Counted from the first letter of the stretch, positions 38,083-50,319 are shown. The stretch is 64,000 nucleotides of DNA from Niallia alba (GCF_012933555.1 NZ_JABBPK010000001.1:3512001-3576000); one strand, 5' to 3'. Notes: a model not told the origin generated them from the sequence alone. Program-made: numbers and translations.

Positions 38083-39495
38083 TTACGTTGTTGCTTGTAA
38101 TTCTGCATTCATTTTTCGAATATCAACAAATCGTCCATTTAACGCCGCAGCAGCTGCCATTGCTGGGCTGACTAAGTGCGTTCTAGCACCAGCTCCTTGT
38201 CTACCTTCAAAATTACGATTGGAGGTAGATGCACAATGCTCACCACTTGGTACCACATCATTGTTCATACTTAAACACATACTGCAGCCTGCATCTCGCC
38301 ATTCAAAGCCCGCTTCTACAAAAAGTTTATCTAATCCTTCTTCCTCTGCCTGTTTTTTTACTTTTTGCGACCCAGGAACAACTAGTGCTCTTACTCCTGG
38401 ATATACTTTCTGTCCTTTGATTACATTTGCGGCTTGTCTTAAATCTTCTATTCTAGAATTCGTACAAGAACCGATAAATACATGCTGAATGGCAATATCA
38501 GTAATTGCCATTCCCTCTTTAAGATCCATATACTGAAGAGCACTATATAAAGCTCGACGGTCTGTTTCCTCTTGATAATAATCTGCTGTTGGAATTGTTT
38601 CATCCACTTTAGCTGTCATTGATGGATTGGTCCCCCAGCTTACCATTGGGGCAATATCGTATCCATCAATTGTAATGACTTTATCGTAATATGCATTCTC
38701 ATCAGAAGCTAACTGGCTCCATTCTTGAACGGCGCTTTCCCAATTTTCCGGTGCGTATTTTCTTCCTTTTAAATAAGCAAAAGTTATTTCATCTGGACAA
38801 ATTAACCCTGCACGTGCTCCGCCTTCAATAGACATATTACAAATCGTCATTCTTTCTTCCATTGAAAGATTACGAATCACATCTCCTGTGTATTCAATAA
38901 CATGACCAGTTCCAAAATTCACACCGTATTTAGAAAGTATATAAAGAATGACATCTTTTGCATTTACACCATTTTCCAATTTCCCATTGACCTCTACTTT
39001 TAACGTTTTTGGTCTAGTTTGCCATAGTGTTTGTGTTGCAAGGACGTGTTCTACTTCGCTTGTGCCTATCCCAAATGCCAATGCTCCAAAAGCTCCATGA
39101 GTCGATGTATGGCTATCACCACAAACAATTGTTTTTCCAGGCTGTGTTAATCCAAGTTCTGGCCCAATTACATGAACAATCCCTTGTTCAGGACTTTGTA
39201 AACCAGCCAATGGAATATTAAACTCTAAGCAGTTCTTCTCTAAGGTAGTCATCTGATTTAAGGCAATTTCATCATCTATTTTAAAGCGGTTAATAGTTGG
39301 TACATTATGATCCATCGTTGCAAACGTCCGATCTGGTCTTCTCACTTTCCGATTTTTCATTCTCAATCCGGAAAATGCCTGAGGAGAGGTAACTTCATGA
39401 ACGAGATGTAAATCAATATATAATAAATCCGGCTTCCCCTCTTCTCTATGTACTACATGTTTTTCCCAAATTTTATCGATAATGGATTTCCCCAT
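38083..39495 (-). CDS. leuC: 3-isopropylmalate dehydratase large subunit
   Basis: About 470 residues, aconitase family, with a 4Fe-4S cluster held by cysteines in FIGSCTNSR and [11 protein letters not shown]. Other markers are [19 protein letters not shown] and [14 protein letters not shown] choose the ATG at 39495 with GGAGGG 7 bases upstream; the in-frame TTG at 39510 overlaps that site. Confidence 0.97.
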   Translation of the reverse strand: MGKSIIDKIWEKHVVHREEGKPDLLYIDLHLVHEVTSPQAFSGLRMKNRKVRRPDRTFATMDHNVPTINRFKIDDEIALNQMTTLEKNCLEFNIPLAGLQSPEQGIVHVIGPELGLTQPGKTIVCGDSHTSTHGAFGALAFGIGTSEVEHVLATQTLWQTRPKTLKVEVNGKLENGVNAKDVILYILSKYGVNFGTGHVIEYTGDVIRNLSMEERMTICNMSIEGGARAGLICPDEITFAYLKGRKYAPENWESAVQEWSQLASDENAYYDKVITIDGYDIAPMVSWGTNPSMTAKVDETIPTADYYQEETDRRALYSALQYMDLKEGMAITDIAIQHVFIGSCTNSRIEDLRQAANVIKGQKVYPGVRALVVPGSQKVKKQAEEEGLDKLFVEAGFEWRDAGCSMCLSMNNDVVPSGEHCASTSNRNFEGRQGAGARTHLVSPAMAAAAALNGRFVDIRKMNAELQATT

Positions 39496-39537
39496 TACTT
39501 TGCCCTCCAATCCATATTCTTTTTCCCTGTTGTAGTT

Positions 39538-39573
39538 AAAGGGCTGTCAAAGTATTCTTTTGACAAGCCCTTT
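39538..39573 (-). other. Hairpin between leuB and leuC
   Basis: AAAGGGCTGTCAAA pairs with TTTGACAAGCCCTTT around a short loop, 43 bases before the leuC start. There is no strong U-tract on the minus strand, so it may be an mRNA processing or stability structure rather than a terminator. ilv-leu mRNA is processed in B. subtilis; the link here is inference. Confidence 0.55.
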
Positions 39574-39689
39574 AACGGTATATTTCTCTCTATTAATAGT
39601 CCTCTATATCCAATCACTGCCGCTTTTGACAAGCTATTTTTATTCTAAAAGCTGTTTTGTAAAGTGTTTATATAAACTTGAACCGGTTA

Positions 39690-40030
39690 TCAGCCAAACT
39701 TTCGACTTTTCAGCCAAATTAGACCAGATATCAGCCAAACTTTCATCTTTTCAGCCAAATCAGACCATATATCAGCCAAACTTTCGACTTTTCAGCCAAA
39801 TTAGACCAGATATCAGCCAAACTTTCATCTTTTCAGCCAAATCAGACCAGATATCAGCCAAACTTTCGACTTTTCAGCCAAATTAGACCAGATATCAGCC
39901 AAACTTTCATCTTTTCAGCCAAATCAGACCAGATATCAGCCAAACTTTCATCTTTTCAGCCAAACCCGACCAGATATCAGCCAAACTTTCATCTTTTCAG
40001 CCAAACCCGACCATATATCAGCCAAGCTTT
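39690..40030. repeat. Tandem array of a 41-bp repeat between leuC and leuB
   Basis: TCAGCCAAACTTTC recurs at 39690, 39731, 39772, 39813, 39854, 39895, 39936 and 39977, and once more as TCAGCCAAGCTTTC at 40018; every interval is exactly 41. Each unit holds two TCAGCCAAA words 20-21 bases apart. Units alternate in the first six copies between a CGACTTTTCAG…AATTAGACC form and a CATCTTTTCAG…AATCAGACC form, giving an 82-bp higher-order period. There are no unique spacers, so it is not CRISPR. It occupies the operon's internal gap. Confidence 0.95.
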
Positions 40031-40048
40031 CGAAGCAGTCCTTTTTTA

Positions 40049-41146
40049 TTAAACATGTGCCACTTTAACAAGCTGTCGAATTTCTTTCTCTACTTCTTCT
40101 ACCATTTCAGTCGTCGAAACGATCGTGCAGTTTGGTGCAAGAATATCCCTTGTTCGAAAGCCTTTATTCAAGACATTATTAACAGCCTCTTCAATAATCG
40201 TTGCTTCGTTCTCCATTTGAAAAGATAAACGCAGCATCATACTTACAGATAAGATGGTTGCAAGTGGATTGGCGATGTTTTCCCCTGCAATATCTGGTGC
40301 AGAACCATGGATTGGTTCGTAAAGGTAAGGTCCACCAGCTGATAAACTGCTTGATGCCAACATTCCTAACGAACCGGTTAACACTGATGCTTCATCACTT
40401 AAGATATCGCCAAACATATTTTCTGTAACAATCACATCAAATTGTTTTGGGTTTCTAACCAGCTGCATCGCTGCATTATCAACAAGCATGTGCTCTAGAA
40501 TAACATCTGGATATTTTTCTGCTACTTGACTTGCAATCTCCCTCCATACTCTACTAGTCTCTAAAACATTGGCTTTATCTACGGAAGTAACCTTTTTCGA
40601 TCGTGTTTTTGCGATTTCAAATGCTTTTTCGACTACACGTTCTATTTCTTCATTCTCATATTGAAGTGTATCGACAGCACCTGGTTTTCCATCTATTAAC
40701 CTACGTTCGCTCGGCTTTCCAAAATAGATGCCTCCTGTCAATTCACGGACCACAATTAAATCTACTCCTGCGATAATATCCTCTTTAAGTGGAGACGAGG
40801 CTGCTAAACTTTCATAACAGGTTGTTGGCCTGATGTTCGCGAACAGGTTCAATTCTTTTCTTATTTTCAATAGTCCTTGCTCTGGGCGTTTTTCCACGGG
40901 AAGGGAATCCCATTTCGGTCCTCCAACTGCTCCTAAAAGAATCGCATCACTATTTTTACAAATCGTAATCGTTTCATTAGGTAAAGGAGTCCCTGTTTTA
41001 TCTGTTGCACAACCGCCAATATCAGCATATGTGATTTCGAACTGATGTCTATATAATGTTTCAATTGTTTGCAAAATCTTCATTGCTCCTGCTACTATTT
41101 CAGGTCCAATTCCATCACCTGGCAATACGGCGATTCTTTTCTTCAT
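40049..41146 (-). CDS. leuB: 3-isopropylmalate dehydrogenase
   Basis: A 365-residue Mg/NAD-dependent decarboxylating dehydrogenase. It shows IAVLPGDGIGPEIV, VRELTGGIYFGKPSERR, the catalytic lysine in TSVDKANVLETSRVW, and the metal aspartates in NMFGDILSDEASVL. The NAD-binding loop is YEPIHGSAPDIAGENIANP. Downstream comes the 41-bp repeat array before leuC. Confidence 0.97.
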   Translation of the reverse strand: MKKRIAVLPGDGIGPEIVAGAMKILQTIETLYRHQFEITYADIGGCATDKTGTPLPNETITICKNSDAILLGAVGGPKWDSLPVEKRPEQGLLKIRKELNLFANIRPTTCYESLAASSPLKEDIIAGVDLIVVRELTGGIYFGKPSERRLIDGKPGAVDTLQYENEEIERVVEKAFEIAKTRSKKVTSVDKANVLETSRVWREIASQVAEKYPDVILEHMLVDNAAMQLVRNPKQFDVIVTENMFGDILSDEASVLTGSLGMLASSSLSAGGPYLYEPIHGSAPDIAGENIANPLATILSVSMMLRLSFQMENEATIIEEAVNNVLNKGFRTRDILAPNCTIVSTTEMVEEVEKEIRQLVKVAHV

Positions 41147-41190
41147 TTCTATTCGCTCCCTATATCAAAGCTTGATGTGGATCTTAAAGC

Positions 41191-43771
<2,581 letters not shown>

Positions 43772-43776
43772 TTAAT

Positions 43777-43949
43777 GGCTATTTTCATAAAGTTTGCTAT
43801 TAGTCAACCGCAACCTAAATACATTTCACTTTCTATAGGGCGAGCGGTGGATTCTTCTTAGTAATACCTTGTGGGGGTCTCACCTTTCTCGCTTATCCAA
43901 TAGACGTCTTCACGTATTCAGACTGCTCAATAAATCTATGAAAATAGCC
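43777..43949. repeat. MITE-like element inside the ilv operon with perfect 8-bp target duplication
   Basis: Terminal inverted repeats GGCTATTTTCATA and TATGAAAATAGCC match exactly (13 bp). The flanks are TATTTAAT at 43769-43776 and again at 43950-43957. Internal family words are partly decayed: CCGCAACCTAAATACA, GGGGTCTCACCTTTCTCGC and ACGTATTCAGACTGCTC. It separates ilvN from ilvC inside one transcription unit. Confidence 0.9.
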
Positions 43950-43965
43950 TATTTAATATTGATGT

Positions 43966-44484
43966 TTAGACGATAGAATAGTTACTTTTATGAGCTGCTG
44001 TTTTTTGAGATCCACGAGGGAATGCTGTTGTACCAGTTCTAGCCAATTCTTTAATTCCATAAGGTCTTAGCAGTTCTATAAAAGCTTCAATTTTTGTTGA
44101 TTCTCCTGTAATTTGGATAACGAGACTTTCTTTACTTACATCGATTACAGAAGCTCTAAATGGTTCAATAACTGAGTATAGCTCGTGCCTAGTCTGCGGT
44201 GTAGCAAGTACTTTTATTAAGGCAAGCTCTCTTGCAACTATAGCCTGATCAGTGATGTCTACTACTTTCAAAATATCAATTTGCTTATTTAACTGTTTCG
44301 TGATTTGTTCTATGACGCCATCACTTTCTACATGCACAACACATGTAATTCGAGAGACTCCTTCATGCTCCGTATGTCCCACTGATATGCTTTCAATGTT
44401 GTAGTTTCGTTTTGAAAAGAGATTAGTGATCCGATTTAATACACCAGATTTATTCATAACAGTTAAGCTAATTATTTTCTTCAT
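43966..44484 (-). CDS. ilvN: Acetolactate synthase small (regulatory) subunit
   Basis: A 172-residue ACT-domain protein ([20 protein letters not shown] then [10 protein letters not shown]) that gives valine feedback control of IlvB. The C-terminal half is the usual ALS_ss_C domain. Overlaps ilvB by 4 bases. Also called ilvH. Confidence 0.96.
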   Translation of the reverse strand: MKKIISLTVMNKSGVLNRITNLFSKRNYNIESISVGHTEHEGVSRITCVVHVESDGVIEQITKQLNKQIDILKVVDITDQAIVARELALIKVLATPQTRHELYSVIEPFRASVIDVSKESLVIQITGESTKIEAFIELLRPYGIKELARTGTTAFPRGSQKTAAHKSNYSIV

Positions 44485-46196
44485 GGCTTCATCCCTACCA
44501 TTTCATGCAATCCTTTACCTGGAGCAATCATTGGATACACATTCTCACCAGGATCAATGCGGAAATCCAATAATACAGGTTCTCTTACCGCTAACACTTC
44601 GTCCAGAATGCTTGCAGCTTCTACTGCGGAAGATATTTGATAGCCTTTTATTCCATACGCTTCTGCTAATGCAACAAACGATGGTTGGTAAGATTCCTTA
44701 CTATGAGAAAAGCGAGATTCATAGAAAAACTCTTGCCATTGTCTTACCATCCCTAATGCTTGATTATTAAAAATAATAATCTTAATCGGTAAATTCAATT
44801 CTCTTATTAGCGCAAGCTCCTGGCTGCACATTTGAAAGCCCCCATCACCGCTAATAGCAAGTACCGTTGCTTTTGGATCAGCTAATTGAGCTCCAATACT
44901 TGATGGAAGTCCAAATCCCATTGTACCTAGTCCTCCAGATGTTACCCAGCGATTGGACTCTTTAAATTGATAGTATTGGGCAGTCCACATTTGGTGCTGT
45001 CCAACATCTGTAGTTACAATTGCTTCACCTTGCGTCTTTTCGTATAACATCTCCAATACTTGCTGTGGTTTCAGAAGATTGGATTCTTCATAATAATACG
45101 GATATTCATTTTTCCAATTTTCAATCTTTTCTAACCATGCATTATGGTCTGACTGTAAGCCTTTTTGCTTTATCAACATTGTAAGTGCTTCTTTAGCATC
45201 TGCAACAATCGGTATTTTCGTTGGAATAATCTTACCAATTTCTGCAGGATCGATATCAATATGTGCTTTAATGGCATTTGGTGCAAAATGGGCTAAGTTT
45301 CCTGTTAAACGATCATCAAATCTTGCCCCAACATTAATTAATAAGTCTGCTTCATATAAAGCCATATTAGCGGCATAACAACCGTGCATTCCTCCCATAC
45401 CAACAAACAACTTGTTATCAGCTGGAAAACCTCCTAAACCAAGAAGTGTATGTACGACTGGGATTTGTTGCTGTTCTACATATTGAAGTAACTCGGTACT
45501 CGCTTTTGCAAAATTGACACCTGCTCCTGCTAAAATTACTGGTTTTTTTGCAGCACTTACAGCTTCTGTCAATTTGCGAATCTGCAAATAATTCGGTTGT
45601 GTTGTCGGTTGATAACCTGGAAGGTCTACTTCCTTCTCAGCTGGAACATCTGAAATAGTTGCAGCAATATCTTTTGGAAAATCAATTAATACTGGTCCTG
45701 GTCTTCCACTTGTAGCAATATAGAACGCCTCTTTAATGATTCTAGGAATATCTTCAAGGCTTCGAACCTGACAATTATATTTTGTTATCGGTGTAGTAAT
45801 CCCTAAAATGTCTGCTTCTTGAAAAGCATCTGTTCCAATCACACCTGTTGCTACTTGACCTGTAAAAACAACTAGTGGCAGAGAATCCATCATAGCATCA
45901 GCAAGCCCTGTTACAATATTTGTAGCACCGGGACCTGATGTTGCAATGACTACACCTGGTTTTCCAGAGATTCTCGCATATCCTTCTGCTGCATGAATAC
46001 CGCCTTGTTCATGTCTTGGCAATACATGAAAAATTTTCGAATCGTAAATCTTATCATAAATTGGTAACACAGCTCCACCTGGATATCCGAAAATAAATTC
46101 AACATTTTCTTTTTCCAAAGCTTGCAGTAAGAGATCAGCACCAGTTAACGGTTTTACTTGGGCCTTTGTATTTTCAAAGGCAGTCTCCTGTAACAT
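44481..46196 (-). CDS. ilvB: Acetolactate synthase large (catalytic) subunit
   Basis: A 571-residue ThDP enzyme, the first common step in valine/leucine/isoleucine synthesis. It shows [13 protein letters not shown], the catalytic glutamate region [15 protein letters not shown], the FAD-binding [12 protein letters not shown], and the ThDP motif [18 protein letters not shown] then [12 protein letters not shown]. First gene of the operon, after the Leu T-box leader. Confidence 0.97.
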   Translation of the reverse strand: MLQETAFENTKAQVKPLTGADLLLQALEKENVEFIFGYPGGAVLPIYDKIYDSKIFHVLPRHEQGGIHAAEGYARISGKPGVVIATSGPGATNIVTGLADAMMDSLPLVVFTGQVATGVIGTDAFQEADILGITTPITKYNCQVRSLEDIPRIIKEAFYIATSGRPGPVLIDFPKDIAATISDVPAEKEVDLPGYQPTTQPNYLQIRKLTEAVSAAKKPVILAGAGVNFAKASTELLQYVEQQQIPVVHTLLGLGGFPADNKLFVGMGGMHGCYAANMALYEADLLINVGARFDDRLTGNLAHFAPNAIKAHIDIDPAEIGKIIPTKIPIVADAKEALTMLIKQKGLQSDHNAWLEKIENWKNEYPYYYEESNLLKPQQVLEMLYEKTQGEAIVTTDVGQHQMWTAQYYQFKESNRWVTSGGLGTMGFGLPSSIGAQLADPKATVLAISGDGGFQMCSQELALIRELNLPIKIIIFNNQALGMVRQWQEFFYESRFSHSKESYQPSFVALAEAYGIKGYQISSAVEAASILDEVLAVREPVLLDFRIDPGENVYPMIAPGKGLHEMVGMKP

Positions 46197-46260
46197 TTGT
46201 ATAACCTCCCTAAATTCTTTCCTTTTACTTATTCACTGGATGTTACCAAGAAAGGCTATA

Positions 46261-46560
46261 TCCATAAAAAAAGCCTTTCCACCTCCAATGGTTACTAATG
46301 TTTTTTAGTAAACAAAGGGGTGAAAAGGCATTTCCTTTCCACGGTACCACCCTCATTCATACACTGTAAATAAATGTATGCGCTTTATGAACGGTTCGTT
46401 CTCTTTTGATAACGAGTGGAAACACTCGGTTAGCTCTACTTGCTTACCTTTCAAGCTAACACTCTGAGGTGAGTTCATTAACTATTGGTTCACTGGTTCA
46501 CACCAACCACCAGCTCTCTTTGGAATCCAAATAGAAAACTACTTATCCTCATCATCGAAT
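46261..46560 (-). promoter_or_regulatory. T-box riboswitch, leucine-specific (CUC specifier), ilv-leu leader
   Basis: The minus strand shows the T-box GGGTGGTACCGTGG (46339-46352) before a terminator with stem GCCTTTTCACC / GGTGGAAAGGC and seven T (46266-46329). The Stem I specifier context is GAA-CTC-ACC, with CTC (Leu) at 46471-46473, and AGAGAG lies distal to it. This matches the known ilv-leu leader of B. subtilis, which responds to uncharged tRNA-Leu. Confidence 0.93.
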
Positions 46561-46642
46561 TACTTATATTTATTCAGTTTGTCATGTTGTTATGTTACTA
46601 GTTTTAGCAAGTAACATGTTGTGTTTTTCATTTGTTGAGGTT

Positions 46643-46671
46643 ATCTTACGCTGAATTTAAACAAGAGTCAA
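46643..46671 (-). promoter_or_regulatory. Sigma-A promoter of the ilv-leu operon
   Basis: TTGACT (46666-46671) and TAAGAT (46643-46648) are separated by exactly 17 bases on the minus strand, giving a leader start near 46636, upstream of the T-box. Confidence 0.85.
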
Positions 46672-46718
46672 CAGTATTTTTGAGAATTATTTGATTATTT
46701 AAACAACGAGGACAACTT

Positions 46719-46734
46719 TAGGAAACGCTTACAT
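46719..46734. promoter_or_regulatory. cre site (CcpA operator) upstream of ilv-leu
   Basis: TAGGAAACGCTTACAT fits WTGNAANCGNWWNCAW with one mismatch. Its centre is about 90 bases upstream of the predicted start, where CcpA activates ilv-leu in B. subtilis. Confidence 0.75.
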
Positions 46735-47070
46735 TATTGTCATATAAAGAATGCATGTACTTTTTAAACCTTCAAAAAAATTTAAAAAATTCTTTTTTTA
46801 CTGAAAATAATCTATAAAGAAAACTTCTAGGAGTGAAGATTTTCTCATCCCCATTTCTGATAGGTTGCGCTTATCGGACCTTTACGGGAGAGTTCCAACA
46901 CCTAGCTCTAGCTTCCTCGATTTTTCTCAGCTTGAGGTGAGGGTCTTACTGCCCGTTATGATTGTGATAAAAATACATGGTGGATCTTCTTATAGACTTC
47001 ATTATAATAAAATAATTCTTTCTATTAAACTAAAATGTCAAAAAATCTAACATTGTTTTTTTATTTTATA
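46735..47070. other. Intergenic region, possible degenerate dispersed repeat
   Basis: No supported gene. The GC-richer segment 46860-46960 (GCGCTTATCGGACCTTTACG; CTAGCTCTAGCTTCCTCG; CAGCTTGAGGTGAGGG) stands out from AT-rich flanks and recalls dispersed Bacillaceae repeats with CTAGCTC words. Weak. Confidence 0.3.
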
Positions 47071-47112
47071 AAAAAATACAATCACTACAAAAGAAAGCGA
47101 TTGCATTTTTTA
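47071..47112 (-). terminator. Terminator of the YolD-like gene
   Basis: An A-run plus CAATC (left) pairs with GATTG and a T-run (right). It lies just after the stop of the small gene at 47122. Confidence 0.7.
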
Positions 47113-47121
47113 GAAATTAAA

Positions 47122-47313
47122 TTAATGTACAGCACATATATCTTGTATCCATGACAAACGAATTTGATACGTATTTTCGTTGTCATCTTTTAGATCAATC
47201 GTTTGATCGATCAGATTGAGCTTCTGAACCTGCCCCTTAATTGTTTCTAACAAACCATTCTTATAATAATTAATAACAATAAGCCTACTTCTTCCTAATT
47301 CTTTGAGAATCAT
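47122..47313 (-). CDS. Small YolD-like protein
   Basis: A 63-residue protein: ILKELGRSRLIVINYYKNGL then LETIKGQVQKLNLIDQTIDL and IRLSWIQDI. The pattern 'yy.nG.l..i.G.v.kln......i.L......i.l.wI..i' is the C-terminal half of the YolD family, which often accompanies Y-family DNA polymerases; no such polymerase is here. AGAAGGAGA lies 9 bases before the ATG. It may be a naturally short member. Function unknown. Confidence 0.65.
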   Translation of the reverse strand: MILKELGRSRLIVINYYKNGLLETIKGQVQKLNLIDQTIDLKDDNENTYQIRLSWIQDICAVH

Positions 47314-47900
47314 GGTGCATATCTCCTTCTACATATTTTTGTTATGTTCATCTATTCACATTACTTCATTTCTTGTTTGTTTTTTACTTAAATCTATTAT
47401 ACACAATAACAGTAAGCGTTTTCAAGTAATGCAAGTGATTTTCTGAACATTATTTTTTCTTAATGAAATTATTACCTAAATCGTACCTTATTATACCTTT
47501 ATAGGAAAATATATGAGAGAAACTTTTAATTATAGGTTTCTCTCATGACAAGGTAGCAGTACACTATTTTATTTTTTTCTTAGTCTTACATTCTTTGTAA
47601 CAAAAAATAACTACTTTCGCTTTAAGCCTGTGCCAAACCGTGCATTTCATTAAACTTTTCTACCCATCGTTATTTCAATATAAGAAGCCACTATTACCTC
47701 TTGCTATTAGAATAAAATTCCAAATAGCTAAAAACCTGAATCCGTGATAAAAAATAATTCTTCCGATAATTTTAGGAATTCCTTATTTTCTTGCCATTCG
47801 TACTAATTTAAGTTGGATTGATTGTTTTTTGTGTACACTAAATAAAACCTGCTTACCTATAATTTTTTTCAGGTCTTATTACCTATTCAGTTTCCTAGGC
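47314..47900. other. Intergenic region between YolD-like gene and IS1380 element
   Basis: AT-rich and without a credible ORF. It contains a cre-like word at 47411. The IS1380-family left end should lie in the last ~80 bases, but I could not fix the inverted repeats. Confidence 0.3.
47411..47424. promoter_or_regulatory. cre-like site upstream of the YolD-like gene
   Basis: AGTAAGCGTTTTCA differs by one base from TGTAAGCGTTTTCA-type CcpA sites. It lies about 100 bases upstream of the small gene at 47122-47313. Function inferred. Confidence 0.45.
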
Positions 47901-49247
47901 TTATGTTGTAAATGAAAGATACAGTCGTTTAAAAGTAGGAAACCAAGGACTATGATTTCCAAACTTTAAGTAAATTCTTCGGGAATGCTTTACCAATTTT
48001 GCAGCTAATGTAATCAAATTCTGGATAACCGTTTTTACTCGGCGACGGAAGACCTTTCTTTTAAGCGGCGCATCCCCTGATTTCAGGCTTTCTTGGCCAA
48101 TAATCCGAAGGAGATTGTAGGTTAAACATCCAAGATGTAAGATTAATTCATTGGTGGCAAATTTCCCAGAAGGGAAACGTTCTAGGTCTAAATCCGTTTT
48201 TAATTCACTGTGGAATTGTTCACAAGTGGCATGTTCGTGATAAAGGCTAATTATTTCCTCTGTTTCATTAGGTAGGGTAGTCCAATAGCTCTCAAACTCA
48301 ACATCTGGGATTAAGAGGATTTGGCCGTTTTTATCAATCGTTCTTTCTGTTACTTTATAGACTTGGCGAATGGCTTTTTTCATTCCCTTTGGAGTTGTTT
48401 CTAAAGCACCATAGAATACACGTTTTCCTTCTCGCTCCTGAACGCATTTACCGAATTGTTCAGCTACCATGAGCCAGTTTTCAGGCTTTTCACGGCGAGG
48501 ATTTCGTTTAATTATGAAATCGGCCTTTTCATTCACACAAACTTTTAGGTTTTCGACACTATCGTTTCCTGCATCCATACGGACCAATAACGATAGATCA
48601 GTAATCATCCGAGAATATATAATACTTTTCTCGAGAAATTTCTCAGTATCCTTTTGAACGTGTGTGCTTCCCTCCCGAAGTTCCACATTTACAACGTAGC
48701 CTTCTTGACCCAAATAGGAGAAGTTAGGGGAATACCCGTCACATCCTTTGTATGTGCGACTAACCCCTTCTTTCTTAGTATTTGAGTTATCAAATGGCGA
48801 TACATCAATATCCAGAGGTACGTATGATTTTTTGTCACTAGTAATTGTTGGAGTGACAGGAGAATCAAATTGCCGTATTAGTTTAGCCGATTCTTCCAGA
48901 ACAATGGATTTCCATCCAGTCACCTTGGCAATTTGATCGAGTCGTTGCCGTAGTGTGGGACTTGATGGAACCACTTGAATATCCAATGCACGATAAAAGA
49001 AGGGATCATCTCGAAATTCTTCGATATGGTCGAAATCATTCTTACCTTGGCACAATAGACCCACATAAGAAGTGGTAACATCCCCATTAAGAATGGCCGG
49101 AGACGACTTGATTTCTGGGACCTTTAAGGATGAAAAACGTTTGTAAAATTTTGTTTTTGATAAAAGCAAACCTATTAAACCTAGACCCGAATGGGTCGTT
49201 AATGTATCATCGGAATCTTCTAAAATAAACTTAACCAATTTCAACAC
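47901..49247 (-). CDS. IS1380-family transposase
   Basis: A 448-residue DDE transposase of the IS1380 type: N-terminal LTTHSGLGLIGLLLSKTKFY, SPTLRQRLDQIA, the first Asp in YVPLDIDVSPFDNS, the glycine/tyrosine block KGCDGYSPNFSYLGQEGYVV, the second Asp in LLVRMDAGNDSVENL, and YHEHATCEQFHSELKTDLDL near the C-terminus (catalytic Glu). It appears full length and intact. Terminal inverted repeats and target duplication could not be identified by eye. It inserted between a YolD-like gene and a SigB-type stress gene. Confidence 0.88.
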   Translation of the reverse strand: MLKLVKFILEDSDDTLTTHSGLGLIGLLLSKTKFYKRFSSLKVPEIKSSPAILNGDVTTSYVGLLCQGKNDFDHIEEFRDDPFFYRALDIQVVPSSPTLRQRLDQIAKVTGWKSIVLEESAKLIRQFDSPVTPTITSDKKSYVPLDIDVSPFDNSNTKKEGVSRTYKGCDGYSPNFSYLGQEGYVVNVELREGSTHVQKDTEKFLEKSIIYSRMITDLSLLVRMDAGNDSVENLKVCVNEKADFIIKRNPRREKPENWLMVAEQFGKCVQEREGKRVFYGALETTPKGMKKAIRQVYKVTERTIDKNGQILLIPDVEFESYWTTLPNETEEIISLYHEHATCEQFHSELKTDLDLERFPSGKFATNELILHLGCLTYNLLRIIGQESLKSGDAPLKRKVFRRRVKTVIQNLITLAAKLVKHSRRIYLKFGNHSPWFPTFKRLYLSFTT

Positions 49248-49363
49248 CTGCCTGGTGAAATAAAATTATCAACATAAATCAGCTGATAACATTATTATAT
49301 CAGGATTTGTGGGCACATTTATTATTAATTACGTCACGGACTCAGGAAAAAGGAAATTGCCCT

Positions 49364-49389
49364 GTTTATTCCCTTTCAATAATGGGAAT
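49364..49389 (+). promoter_or_regulatory. SigB-type promoter of the YflT-like gene
   Basis: GTTTAT (49364-49369), 14 bases, then GGGAAT (49384-49389), close to the general stress consensus GTTTAA-N12-15-GGGTAT. It lies 45 bases before a gene of a SigB-controlled family. Confidence 0.7.
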
Positions 49390-49434
49390 ATATACAATAT
49401 GCAACAATCAATTGTTTAAAGGAGGAATAGGTAT

Positions 49435-49833
49435 ATGACAAACAGTGTAGTAGGTATATATGATTCTCCTGAAGCAACAGTAGATGCTATTGAGGAATTA
49501 CTCTCTAAAGGGTATTCTCCAGATCATATTTCCGTCATCACTAGAAATGAACAAGTTGCTTTAATCGAACAAGAAACAGAAGTGAATACAACCTCAGCAA
49601 TTAACGAGGGTGAGCCAGTATCATTTTTAGATCGATTAAAGAATTTCTTCGCTGGTACGGACTTAGAACCATATGAGGAAGAACTGCAAGCAGGAAAATA
49701 CATTGTTCTTTTAGATAATGATGCGGAAACGGAAGAAGAAAAGTTGAACAAATTAAGTTTTGATAATAGTGAAGTAGATGTCATACCATCCCAAACGATG
49801 AATACAACAGTAGAACGAAAAAAAGTAGAGTAA
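49435..49833 (+). CDS. General stress protein, YflT/GSP17M family
   Basis: A 132-residue cytoplasmic protein. The GSP17M domain is seen in the first ~100 residues: VVGIYDSPEATVDAIEELLS, HISVITRNEQVA, FLDRLKNFFAG and AGKYIVLLDND. The acidic, disordered tail ends ERKKVE. AAAGGAGG precedes the ATG. The SigB-type promoter and the hairpin terminator make it a one-gene unit; family members are induced by general stress in B. subtilis. Biochemical role unknown. Confidence 0.85.
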   Translation: MTNSVVGIYDSPEATVDAIEELLSKGYSPDHISVITRNEQVALIEQETEVNTTSAINEGEPVSFLDRLKNFFAGTDLEPYEEELQAGKYIVLLDNDAETEEEKLNKLSFDNSEVDVIPSQTMNTTVERKKVE

Positions 49834-49834
49834 G

Positions 49835-49869
49835 AAAAAAGCTTAAACCATTGTGGTTTAAGCTTTTTT
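49835..49869. terminator. Terminator after the stress gene
   Basis: Perfect 16-base arms AAAAAAGCTTAAACCA and TGGTTTAAGCTTTTTT around a 3-base loop, working in both directions. Confidence 0.93.
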
Positions 49870-49874
49870 GTAGA

Positions 49875-49948
<74 letters not shown>

Positions 49949-50114
49949 ATAATGTATTAATTATTTCAGAAATGTTTACCAAAAAATATTATATCATACC
50001 CTATAGGATATGCATAGTTTTTCTATTCCAACTAATAGACTATTTTATTATAATAATATAGGCAATTCATATAACCTGAAAAAATACTAAGTAATCATAA
50101 AAACAAATAAAATA

Positions 50115-50188
<74 letters not shown>

Positions 50189-50272
50189 ATGTTATGTATT
50201 TCTTTACTCTTTATGAGGACAATAGTTATTATATGATTATAGGGACATAAAGTCAATAGTTTATTGAAGTTT

Positions 50273-50314
50273 TTTTTCCTAATGAGGAATTTTTTTCTTC
50301 CTCATTAGGAAAAA
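50273..50314. repeat. 17-bp perfect hairpin downstream of ysnB
   Basis: TTTTTCCTAATGAGGAA and TTCCTCATTAGGAAAAA mirror each other over an 8-base loop, immediately past the ysnB stop. On the minus strand the tail is A-rich, not U-rich, so it is not a textbook intrinsic terminator for ysnB, although its position suggests a 3'-end role. Confidence 0.7.
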
Positions 50315-50319
50315 GCCTA

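Noticed and set aside
39560-39886. 108-codon plus-strand ORF through the 41-bp array
   Set aside because: No ribosome binding site, and the sequence is a simple translation of the tandem repeat; it is antisense to the leu operon. Treated as repeat DNA.
39690-40030. Possible CRISPR array
   Set aside because: The period is 41 with no unique spacers; the whole unit repeats. No cas genes nearby.
47820-49330. Terminal inverted repeats of the IS1380-family element
   Set aside because: Several CCTG/CAGG words occur on both sides, but none gave a matching pair with an equal target duplication, so no ends are reported.
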